Assembly (NCBI RefSeq): GCF_900111765.1
Contig: NZ_FOIB01000008.1
Span: 248,001-312,000 of the forward strand
Length of the DNA stretch: 64,000 nt
Origin: Myxococcus fulvus
GTDB lineage: Bacteria > Myxococcota > Myxococcia > Myxococcales > Myxococcaceae
Direction: 5' to 3'
The notes below the pieces were generated by a model that made no database searches, was not told the DNA's origin, and saw only the letters and a program-made list of their open reading frames with translations. Positions 38,244 through 45,920 of this stretch are shown here, piece by piece. Each line of letters opens with the position of its first letter. Position 1 is the first letter of the stretch. Position numbers and translations under genes: made by a program.

Positions 38244-39068
38244 TTGAATCGCCACACGTTGCTGCTCGCGCTGTGCCTGGTGCCTGGTCTGGCATCCGCG
38301 CAGAGCCAGGAGGGCATGGGACTCGACCTCACGGAAGAGACCCAGCCCAAGTCGGAAGAGTCCACCACGCCACCGCCGGCGGAGGAGGCCGCGCCCGCGA
38401 GCACGGCCACGCGCCCCGTCGAGGAGGAGGCTCCGCCTCCCGAGGCCTTGATGCCGCTGACGGACATCACCCAGGAGGACCGGGTGAAGAGCGTCCAGCG
38501 AAAGGTGTACCGGAAGAAGGGCCGGTTCGAGCTGACCCCGCTCATCAGCATCTCCGTCAACGATCCGTTCTATTCGAAGGTGGGCGCGTCGGTGCGAGGC
38601 GCGTACTACCTGGCGGACACGCTGGCCATCTCCGCGCGCGGCTCGGTGATGCAGGTGGTGCCGTCGGATGACGTGCGCACCGCCAAGCGCACCTTCAACA
38701 GCAAGATCTTCAACTCGGTGCCCCAGTGGTCCGCCATGGGCGACGTGGAGTGGAGCCCGCTGTACGGCAAGGTGGCGTTCCTCAACTCCATCCTCCACTT
38801 CGACGGCTACCTGCTGGCGGGCGCGGGCGTGGTGAACACGGAGACCTCGTCCCTGCCGGGCCGCGGGCTCAACCCGGCCGCCGACCTGGGCCTGGGCATG
38901 CGCTTCGTCGCCCAGGACTGGATCGCGGTGAACGTGGCGCTCATCAACACCTCCTATGTGGATCAGCCCCTGGGTAGCGCCAAGGGCGCCGTGCAGAACG
39001 TCATGACCCTCAACGCCGGCATCTCGCTGTTCCTGCCCTTCCGTTCGACGGGGAGGGACGCGGAATGA
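38244..39068 (+). CDS. gltB: Gliding motility outer-membrane barrel protein GltB
   Basis: 274 residues from TTG 38244. This start gives a clean signal peptide (NRHTLLLALCLVPGLASAQ) and has GGAG eight bases upstream; a far upstream ATG in frame would bury the signal. A Pro/Glu-rich linker is followed by KKGRFELTPLISISVNDPFYSKVG and alternating beta strands ending ISLFLPF, an outer-membrane barrel pattern. The next gene has the same plan. Order and sizes match gltB-gltA-gltC of the Myxococcus Agl-Glt gliding machine, where GltA and GltB are porin-like. Which is GltA and which GltB rests on gene order. Confidence 0.82.
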   Translation: MNRHTLLLALCLVPGLASAQSQEGMGLDLTEETQPKSEESTTPPPAEEAAPASTATRPVEEEAPPPEALMPLTDITQEDRVKSVQRKVYRKKGRFELTPLISISVNDPFYSKVGASVRGAYYLADTLAISARGSVMQVVPSDDVRTAKRTFNSKIFNSVPQWSAMGDVEWSPLYGKVAFLNSILHFDGYLLAGAGVVNTETSSLPGRGLNPAADLGLGMRFVAQDWIAVNVALINTSYVDQPLGSAKGAVQNVMTLNAGISLFLPFRSTGRDAE

Positions 39069-39847
39069 AGCCCGTCTTCCGTTGGCTGCTCGCGCTGTGC
39101 CTGATGGCGCCGGTGCTCGCGCACGCGCAGGCCTCCGAGGAGGAGGAGGCCGGCGACGTGTCGGAAGTGGACAAGGACCGCCTGGGGCCCCTGCGTGAGC
39201 GGGTGCGTCCGGTGTCCGGCCACGTGTTCCTGAAGAAGGGGCGCTTCGAGTTCAGCCCGTCCGCGACGCTGTCGCTGCGCGACGCCTTCTTCACCAAGTA
39301 CATCTTCGGCGGCACGCTCACCTACCACCCCATGGAGACGCTGGGCGTCAGCCTGCGCCTGGGCTACGCGGTGACGTCGGTGGCCGGCGCGGCGCAGCTC
39401 TGCACCTTCTCCGACGGCTCGGACAGCTCCACGCGGGGCTGCTCGTCTCCGACGATGAAGGACCTGGACGGCCAGGCGCCCGGGCAGCTCAAGCTCATGG
39501 GTGGCGTGGACGTCCAGTGGGCGCCCATCTACGGCAAGCTGTCGCTGCTCGCCGAGAAGTTCGTCCACTTCGACCTCTACGGCGTCGTCGGCGCGTCCGT
39601 CGTCCAGTACCGGGGCCCGGACCTGGATGACACCACGGGCCTGCTGGCGAAGGACTACCTGACGCCCGGCGGCAACGTGGGCGTGGGCCTGCGCTTCTTC
39701 TTCAACCGCTGGGTGTCGCTGCGCACCGAGGTGCGCGACCTCATCTACGTGGAGAAGAGCCGCACCTCCGACAGCTACCTGCGCAACCAGCTGATGTTCG
39801 AGCTGGGTGTGTCCTTCTTCTTCCCCTCGTCCAACCCCGAGTCATGA
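39065..39847 (+). CDS. gltA: Gliding motility outer-membrane barrel protein GltA
   Basis: 260 residues. The signal peptide (MKPVFRWLLALCLMAPVLAHAQA) is followed by an acidic linker and KKGRFEFSPSATLSLRDAFFTKYIFG, paralogous to the GltB motif. Barrel strands end in FELGVSFFFP. Two cysteines (about 117 and 127) could form a loop disulfide. The ATG overlaps the gltB stop and its stop overlaps the gltC start, so the three proteins are made in fixed ratio. It is part of the outer-membrane section of the gliding complex. Confidence 0.82.
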   Translation: MKPVFRWLLALCLMAPVLAHAQASEEEEAGDVSEVDKDRLGPLRERVRPVSGHVFLKKGRFEFSPSATLSLRDAFFTKYIFGGTLTYHPMETLGVSLRLGYAVTSVAGAAQLCTFSDGSDSSTRGCSSPTMKDLDGQAPGQLKLMGGVDVQWAPIYGKLSLLAEKFVHFDLYGVVGASVVQYRGPDLDDTTGLLAKDYLTPGGNVGVGLRFFFNRWVSLRTEVRDLIYVEKSRTSDSYLRNQLMFELGVSFFFPSSNPES

Positions 39848-41919
39848 TGCGTTCCTTCAGGCTCATCCGTCTCGCCGTCCTCGGGCTCGCGCTCGTGTGG
39901 ACGGCTCCATCCTACGCCCAGAGCTTCGAGGGCCTGGACCTGGGCGGTCAGTCCAAGTCCAAGAAGAAGAAGAAGGGCGCGACCTCCAAGTCCGCCAAGG
40001 GCTCCAAGTCCGCCAAGGGCAAGAAGAAGACCGGGCGCGGCAAGGCCGCTCCCGCGGCGGTGGAGGCTCCCGAGGAGGAGTCCATCGCCTCGCCCGCGCC
40101 GGTGGAGGCCGCTCCCTCGGCCATCACGGCTCCGGCGGCGGCGACGCCCGCCGCGACGACCTCCACGCCCGCGACGCCGCCTCCGGCGCCCACGCCCGCG
40201 GCCCCTCCGGCACAGGAGAACGCCGGTGGCTTCGGGCTGGACCTGACGCAGCAGGAGGCCCCCAAGGCTCCGGCGCCCACCATGTCGTTCGACGCGGTGG
40301 ACGTGTCCGGCAAGACGGCGGACCGTCAGCGCCTGGACGTGGCGGTCAGCCTCTTCAAGAACGACGAGTACGAGAAGGCCTCCATGGCGGCCCACGAGCT
40401 GCTGGCGGACCCGAAGCTGGCGGGCCTGCACACCGAGGCGCGCTACGTGCTGGCCAAGTCGCTCTACCGCATGGGCATGTACCACTCGTCGCTCGGCGAG
40501 TTCTCGAAGATCCTCTCGCTGGGGCCCTCGACCAAGTTCTTCAAGACGAGCCTGGAGTGGCTGTTCTTCATCAGCCGCAAGACGAAGAACGAGACCGTCA
40601 TCCTCGATGAGATCGCCCGGCACGCGAACCAGGAGTTCCCGGAGAAGTACCGCAACGAGTTCCGGTACCTGCTGGCGCGCTACCACTTCGTGCGCGGTCG
40701 CGCGCTGGACCAGGTGGGCCAGACGGCGGACGCGGACAAGAGCTTCGCCGAGGTGAAGCGGCTGACGCTGCTCATCCCGAAGACGGACCTGTTCTATCCC
40801 CGCGCGCGCTACCTGGACGGCATCGCGTCGTTCCGCAACGGCAGCCGCCAGAAGGACGCGGCGTCCAAGCGCGGCAACGGGGAGATGCTCGCGTCGGTGG
40901 AGGCGATGAAGGAAGTGGTGCGCCTCACCCGCCCGGTCGCCGGCAAGTCCGCGGACCAGGCCAAGGCGGACAAGTCCCTGCGCGAGCTGGCGTTCATGCA
41001 GCTGGCCCGGACGCACTACGGCATGCAGCAGAACCGCTACGCGCTGTTCTACCTGGGCAAGGTGGAGCGCGGGAACACGCAGTGGCTGGAGTCGCTCTTC
41101 GAGTCGAGCTGGGCCAACTACCGCGTGGGCCAGTACGAGCAGGCGCTGGGCAACCTCATCACCCTGTCGTCGCCCTTCTTCCGCGAGGAGTACTTCCCGG
41201 AGGCGCTCATCCTCAAGGCGGTCATCTATTACGAGAACTGCCGCTACCGCGAGTCGAACATCATCCTCCAGGACTTCGAGCGCACGTACCTGCCGGTGCA
41301 TGACCAGCTCGAGGGCCTGGTGAAGAAGGACATGGAGGCCTCGGCCTACTACTCGGTGCTCGCGGACGTGCAGAAGAAGAACAAGGAGGGGCTGGAGAAG
41401 AACGACACCGACCTCATCCTGGAGCGCATCCTCCGCCTGGCCCTCACGGACCAGGACCTGCGCAAGACGAACGACTCCATCCTCGAGCTCGAGGGGGAGA
41501 TGGACGCCTTCGCCAGCCGCGGCGACACCTTCAAGTACTCCGAGCTGTCCAAGCAGCTGCTGGAGGAGCTCAAGGTGCAGCGCCTGAGCCTCATCTCCAA
41601 GGCCGGCATCATGGCCAAGGGCAAGCTGGAGACGGAGCTGGTGGCGCTCAAGCAGCTGCTCGCCAACGGCCTGCGCATCAAGTTCGAGACCACCACGAAG
41701 GAGAAGGAGTTCCTGGAGGAGCAGCTCAAGGCGGGCGGCCGCACGGCCATCGTCAAGAAGTACCGCTTCTCCGTGGCGGTGGCGGACGACCAGCTCTATT
41801 GGCCGTACGAGGGTGAGTACTGGCGCGACGAGCTGGGCACCTACCAGTACACGCTGACCAAGGGCTGCATCGACCGCGACTCGGCGAACCGCAACGTCCA
41901 GTCGGCGGAGGCCCTGTAG
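39844..41919 (+). CDS. gltC: Gliding motility periplasmic TPR protein GltC
   Basis: 691 residues. The signal peptide ends at AQS. Next are a Lys/Ser-rich stretch (KSKKKKKGATSKSAKGSKSA) and an Ala/Pro/Thr linker to about residue 135. TPR-like helices span 155-520 (NDEYEKASMAAHELLADPKLAGLHTEARYVLAKSLYRMG), then a coiled coil and a C-terminal YWPYEGEYWRDELGTYQY block. It matches GltC, the periplasmic TPR partner of GltA/GltB. The basic stretch right after signal cleavage is unusual and may bind peptidoglycan or lipid head groups. Confidence 0.85.
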   Translation: MMRSFRLIRLAVLGLALVWTAPSYAQSFEGLDLGGQSKSKKKKKGATSKSAKGSKSAKGKKKTGRGKAAPAAVEAPEEESIASPAPVEAAPSAITAPAAATPAATTSTPATPPPAPTPAAPPAQENAGGFGLDLTQQEAPKAPAPTMSFDAVDVSGKTADRQRLDVAVSLFKNDEYEKASMAAHELLADPKLAGLHTEARYVLAKSLYRMGMYHSSLGEFSKILSLGPSTKFFKTSLEWLFFISRKTKNETVILDEIARHANQEFPEKYRNEFRYLLARYHFVRGRALDQVGQTADADKSFAEVKRLTLLIPKTDLFYPRARYLDGIASFRNGSRQKDAASKRGNGEMLASVEAMKEVVRLTRPVAGKSADQAKADKSLRELAFMQLARTHYGMQQNRYALFYLGKVERGNTQWLESLFESSWANYRVGQYEQALGNLITLSSPFFREEYFPEALILKAVIYYENCRYRESNIILQDFERTYLPVHDQLEGLVKKDMEASAYYSVLADVQKKNKEGLEKNDTDLILERILRLALTDQDLRKTNDSILELEGEMDAFASRGDTFKYSELSKQLLEELKVQRLSLISKAGIMAKGKLETELVALKQLLANGLRIKFETTTKEKEFLEEQLKAGGRTAIVKKYRFSVAVADDQLYWPYEGEYWRDELGTYQYTLTKGCIDRDSANRNVQSAEAL

Positions 41920-41972
41920 CGGACGGCCCCGCGTCGAATCGTCGCGGGGTGCTCGCACGGAGCGCCTTTTCG

Positions 41973-42010
41973 ACCGCCGGAGCGCTATCTTCCGCGCTCC
42001 GGCGGTTTTT
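41973..42010 (+). terminator. Strong rho-independent terminator after gltC
   Basis: ACCGCCGGAGCGC pairs perfectly with GCGCTCCGGCGGT (13 bp, 8-base loop) and runs into five T residues. It ends the gltBAC transcript. It also lies only 24 bases before the next gene's GTG. A smaller GC hairpin (CCCCGCG/CGCGGGG) lies at 41927-41949. Confidence 0.9.
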
Positions 42011-42034
42011 CATTTCAGGCAAAGGGAGCTACGG

Positions 42035-43315
42035 GTGAGCCGGACGGCGTCACTGCGCGTCGTCTTCGGAATCGTGTCGCTGGACCTCATCGGGTTCGGC
42101 ATCCTGATTCCGCAGCTGGGCGTGTACGGAGTGAAGTTCGGGGCGTCGCCGTTCACGGTGGGCCTGCTCATCTCCGTCTTCTCGTTGATGCAGCTCATCG
42201 CGGCGCCGGTGCTCGGGCGGCTGTCGGACAAGTACGGCCGCAGGCCCGTGCTCCTGGCCAGCCAGGTGGGCTCGCTCTTGGGCTACCTGCTGTTCGCCGT
42301 GGCGCACTCGCTGCCGCTGTTGTTCCTGGCGCGCGTCATCGACGGCATCTCCGGCGGCAACATCGCCACCGCGCAGGCGGTGGTGGCGGACATCACCAAA
42401 CCCGAGGAGCGCGCGCGCGGCATGGGCGTCATCGGCGCGGCCTTCGGGCTGGGCTTCGTGCTGGGGCCCGCGCTCGGGGGCTTTCTGGGTGCGTGGGGTG
42501 GCAACCTGGCCATCGGCCTGTTCGCCGCGGGGCTGGTGGCCGTGAACCTGGTCTGCACGTACCTGTTCCTGCCGGAGTCGCGCGCGCCGGGCGGGCCGGA
42601 GGGGCACGCGCGCACGCTCAAGGGCGTCGCCCAGGCGCTGCGGCTGCCCGTGGTGGCGAAGTGCCTGGTGCTGATGCTGCTGTTCACCACGGCCTTCGCC
42701 CAGATGGAGGGCACCTTCTCCGTCTACCTGCTGACGCGCTTCCTCTCCTCGGGGCCGGTGGCGTTGGAGGAGGGCGGCCTGTTCCTGCACGCGGTGAGCA
42801 CCGACGCGGCGGTGCTGAGGGAGGCGAGCCTTCGCGCCGGCTGGCTCTTCGCCGTGGTGGGGATTTTGAGCGCGCTGGTGCAGGGTGGGGTGGTGCGCCG
42901 GCTGGTGGGCAAGGAGGGGGGCGGCTCCGGGCGGGAGGCGCAGGTGGCCCTGGCGGGCTTCGCGGTGACGGCGATGGGGCTGGCGCTGTTGCCGGTGGCG
43001 CCCACGTACGGGTGGCTCTTCCCTGTGATGGGGCTGTTGGCGGTGGGCTCGGCCTTGACGAACCCGTGCCTGTCCGCGCTGGTGTCGCTCCACGCGCCGG
43101 CGGACCGGCTGGGCGCGGCCCTGGGGGGCTTCCAGGCGGCGGGCTCGCTGGGGAGAATCGTGGGCCCGGCGCTGGGCGGGTGGCTCTTCACCCGTTTGGG
43201 GCCCGGGGCGCCGTACGGCACGGCGGCGGGAATGCTCGTCGTGGGTGCCCTGGTGGCCGCCTCGTTGGTGGGGCAGGCAAGAATGGCAGGCGCGAGGGCC
43301 CAACAAAGGTCGTAA
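42035..43315 (+). CDS. MFS transporter, TetA/YceL-like drug carrier
   Basis: 426 residues from GTG 42035 (AAAGGGAG upstream). Twelve hydrophobic segments are expected. The loop 2-3 signature is GRLSDKYGRRPVLLA, and motif C-like AAFGLGFVLGPALGGFLG in helix 5 marks a proton-driven exporter. The substrate cannot be named. The loop around residue 250 is longer than usual. The gene begins 24 bases after a strong terminator and no promoter fits that gap, so it needs read-through or a promoter inside the upstream hairpin region. plsX follows at once. Confidence 0.88.
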   Translation: MSRTASLRVVFGIVSLDLIGFGILIPQLGVYGVKFGASPFTVGLLISVFSLMQLIAAPVLGRLSDKYGRRPVLLASQVGSLLGYLLFAVAHSLPLLFLARVIDGISGGNIATAQAVVADITKPEERARGMGVIGAAFGLGFVLGPALGGFLGAWGGNLAIGLFAAGLVAVNLVCTYLFLPESRAPGGPEGHARTLKGVAQALRLPVVAKCLVLMLLFTTAFAQMEGTFSVYLLTRFLSSGPVALEEGGLFLHAVSTDAAVLREASLRAGWLFAVVGILSALVQGGVVRRLVGKEGGGSGREAQVALAGFAVTAMGLALLPVAPTYGWLFPVMGLLAVGSALTNPCLSALVSLHAPADRLGAALGGFQAAGSLGRIVGPALGGWLFTRLGPGAPYGTAAGMLVVGALVAASLVGQARMAGARAQQRS

Positions 43316-43316
43316 G

Positions 43317-44363
43317 ATGGAGGCCATGGTGGTCAAGCAGCCGCAGCCCGTGACGATTGCCTTCGACGTGATGGGGACGGACCATGGGCCCGCGGAGGTG
43401 GTGCGCGGCGCCGCGCAGCTCTCCCTGGACTCACCGCACATCCATGCGTTGCTGGTGGGGGACCGCACCCTCATCGACAACGCGCTCGCGGAGACGAAGC
43501 ACAACGGCGAGCGCATCTCCGTCCAGCACGCCGCCGACTTCGTGGGCATGGACGAGAAGCCCGGCGAGGCGCTGGCGCGCAAGCCCAACGCCTCGGTGGC
43601 GGTGGCGGCCCGGCTGGTCGCCGAGGGCGAGGCGCAGGCGCTGGTGTCCGCGGGCAACACGGGCGCGGGCGTGCTCGCGTGCGCGCGTCACTTCCAGCTC
43701 ATCCCCGGGGTGCGCCGCGCGGCGCTCGCCACGGTGTACCCCACGCGCTCGGTGCGTGGCGCGAAGGAGGACCCGTTCTCCCTCATCCTCGACGTGGGCG
43801 CTACGGTGGAGGCCACCGCGGATGACCTGGTGACGTTCGCCGTGATGGGCTCGAACTACGCGCGCATCATCTCCCGCAACGAGCGGCCCAAGGTGGCGCT
43901 GCTCTCCAACGGCGTGGAGCCCCAGAAGGGCCCGCCCCGGGTGGTGGAGGCGCACGCGCGGCTGTCGGAGATGAAGGACATCCACTTCATCGGCAACGTG
44001 GAGGGCATCGACATCCCCAAGGGCACCGCGGACGTCATCGTCACGGACGGCTTCGTGGGCAACGTGTGCCTGAAGATGCTGGAGGGCGTGCACGAGACGG
44101 TGGTGGAGCTGGCCCAGTACGCCTACAAGGAGAGCCTGCGCTGGCGCGCGGGCCTGGCCATGCTGTCCAGCGGCATCCAGCGCATCAAGGACATCACCGA
44201 CTGGAACCAGTACGGGGGCGCGCCCATCCTCGGGTTCGACCGCATCTTCATCAAGGCGCACGGGCGCTCCAAGGCGCACGCCATCGCCAACGCGGGCAAG
44301 GTGGCCGCCAAGGTGGTGGCCAACAACCTGGGCAACGCCATCCGGGAAGGCCTCCAGAAGTGA
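43317..44363 (+). CDS. plsX: Phosphate acyltransferase PlsX
   Basis: 348 residues from ATG 43317 (AAAGG seven bases upstream; ATG 43326 is an alternative). Conserved blocks are TIAFDVMGTDHGPAEVVRGA, ASVAVAARLVAEGEAQALVSAGNTGA, LSNGVEPQKG, NVEGIDIPKG and VTDGFVGNVCLKMLEG. PlsX makes acyl-phosphate from acyl-ACP for PlsY in phospholipid synthesis. It is not with fabH/acpP/rpmF, its usual neighbours, but overlaps a phosphatase gene (GTGA). Confidence 0.95.
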   Translation: MEAMVVKQPQPVTIAFDVMGTDHGPAEVVRGAAQLSLDSPHIHALLVGDRTLIDNALAETKHNGERISVQHAADFVGMDEKPGEALARKPNASVAVAARLVAEGEAQALVSAGNTGAGVLACARHFQLIPGVRRAALATVYPTRSVRGAKEDPFSLILDVGATVEATADDLVTFAVMGSNYARIISRNERPKVALLSNGVEPQKGPPRVVEAHARLSEMKDIHFIGNVEGIDIPKGTADVIVTDGFVGNVCLKMLEGVHETVVELAQYAYKESLRWRAGLAMLSSGIQRIKDITDWNQYGGAPILGFDRIFIKAHGRSKAHAIANAGKVAAKVVANNLGNAIREGLQK

Positions 44364-45409
44364 GTCTGCCGGACCGTATCGACCCGCGACCGCCGCGGCG
44401 CATCTACCGCTGGGACCTGGACAAGACGTACCTCCAGACCGACTTCGACTCGCTCCGGGACTTGCTGCGCACCGCGTTCCAGAAGGCGCACGAGAAGGTC
44501 GCCGTGCCCGGCGCCAGCGCCCTCATCCGCGAGCTGTCGGAGAGCGGCGACTCGCGGCTGTGCATCGTCTCCGGCAGCCCCAAGCAGATGCGCGCGGTGC
44601 TGGAGGAGAAGCTCAAGCTGGACGGCGTGCGCTGGGACGAGTTCGTCCTCAAGGACAACGTGGGCAACCTCTTGCGCGGCCGCTTCCGGGCCCTGCGCGG
44701 GCAGGTGGGCTACAAGCTGCCCGCCATCCTGGAGAGCCGGGTGAAGGCGCCCGCGGAGGCGGAGGAGGTCCTCTTCGGGGACGACGCGGAGGCGGACGCG
44801 TTCATCTACTCACTCTTCGCGGACCTCATCGCGGGGCGCGTGGACGAGCGGGTGCTGTCCCAGGTGCTGGAGGCGGGCGGGGTGTACCCGGACGACGCGG
44901 AGCGGGTGCGCGCGGCGTGGAAGCAGATTCCGGTGGCGGACCCGGTCCGGCGCATCTTCATCCACCTGGACAAGCTGACGCCGCCCGCGCACTTCACGCC
45001 CTACGGGCCGCGCGTGGTGCCCATCTTCAACTACTTCCAGGCGGCGCTGGTGCTGCTGGCGGACGGCCACCTGTCCGCGCCCCAGGTGCTGAAAATCGCC
45101 GTGGAGATGGTGCAGACGGCCGGGCACAACATCATCACCCTCTCCAACTCCTTCCAGGACCTGCTGCGCCGGGGTCTGCCGCTGCAGCAGGCCGCGGTGG
45201 CGCTGTCCCAGGCGCTGGAGGGGCCCAACAAGCTGCTGGCCGCCATGCGTCCGATGCCGGACATCCTGTCCGCCTTCAGCAAGCGGCTGGCCGCCCTGGG
45301 CACCCCGCCGCCCCCGCCGCCGGTGCAGGCGGTGGACTATGTGTCCCTCATCCACCACGCGCTGCCCCGCAACCACAAGGGGCGCACCCGGCCCTCACCT
45401 GGTGGGTAG
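44360..45409 (+). CDS. App1-like HAD phosphatase (putative phosphatidate phosphatase)
   Basis: 349 residues from GTG 44360, overlapping the plsX stop. It begins with the HAD nucleophile motif DLDKT in IYRWDLDKTYL, continues with motif II IVSGSPK and a Lys in VGYKLPAI, and has an acid motif FGDDAEAD. These fit the App1/LNS2 group of lipid phosphatases. The C-terminal 120 residues are helical with a Pro-rich end. Translational coupling to plsX suggests action on phosphatidate or a related lipid, but this is inference. There is no signal peptide. Confidence 0.7.
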   Translation: MSLPDRIDPRPPRRIYRWDLDKTYLQTDFDSLRDLLRTAFQKAHEKVAVPGASALIRELSESGDSRLCIVSGSPKQMRAVLEEKLKLDGVRWDEFVLKDNVGNLLRGRFRALRGQVGYKLPAILESRVKAPAEAEEVLFGDDAEADAFIYSLFADLIAGRVDERVLSQVLEAGGVYPDDAERVRAAWKQIPVADPVRRIFIHLDKLTPPAHFTPYGPRVVPIFNYFQAALVLLADGHLSAPQVLKIAVEMVQTAGHNIITLSNSFQDLLRRGLPLQQAAVALSQALEGPNKLLAAMRPMPDILSAFSKRLAALGTPPPPPPVQAVDYVSLIHHALPRNHKGRTRPSPGG

Positions 45410-45427
45410 GGCGGGCAGGTTGCTCGC

Positions 45428-45465
45428 AAGCCCCCTGTCCAGGGGGCCGGGCGCCCGGTGCTTGG
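45428..45465 (+). other. Branched RNA-like structure after the App1-like gene
   Basis: CCCCCT-GTCC-AGGGGG and the perfect palindrome CCGGGCGCCCGG sit side by side, closed by CAAG/CTTG, which would fold as a three-way junction 19 bases past the stop. No T-tract follows. It may be a terminator, an RNA-processing site or a small RNA element. Confidence 0.4.
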
Positions 45466-45920
45466 GACGTTTCCAGAACGTTTCGGGCCGTACCAGTGTT
45501 GATACCCAGGCAGAGTCCGCGGGCGGGCTTCGGGCCAGGGGCCGGTGTCCGGCTCCCAGGTCGATACTCGTGGCGGACCCTATTGACGGCCTGGAGCGAA
45601 CTGGAACCGGATGTCCTTCGACGCTGCTTCGAATGCGCGGATGAGCCCCTTCTCGCCGGACGAGCGGAGGGTGGGGCACTGTCGCTCCACCTGCCCGGTG
45701 GGCTCGCTGAAAGGGCGCTACTCCCTCCCGGGGCGGATGCGCTATAGACGGCTGCCCCTGAAGCGCCCCATGCGGGGTGTCCAAGGCGATGACGCGAGTT
45801 TTGACTGAACCGCCGCCTGCCGGCGGTCCACTGCCACCTGCGCCCGATTTTGACGCGCGCGAGGTTGCCTCCTTCGAGGCGGCAGTGGGCTCCAGGCGCG
45901 GCGACCAAGAGGTTTCCTAC
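45466..45920 (+). other. Intergenic stretch before pcnB, no separate gene seen
   Basis: No ORF here has both a start signal and protein-like composition. From GTG 45777 the pcnB frame is open, so the last 144 bases could encode an extra 48 residues (APDFDAREVASFEAAVG), but AAGAGG before ATG 45921 favours the shorter form. A clear promoter was not found; TATAGA at about 45743 could be a -10 box. Confidence 0.4.

Noticed and set aside
45348-45908. 186-codon minus-strand frame before pcnB
   Set aside because: Low-complexity Arg/Ser/Pro translation, no ribosome site, overlaps the end of the App1-like gene.
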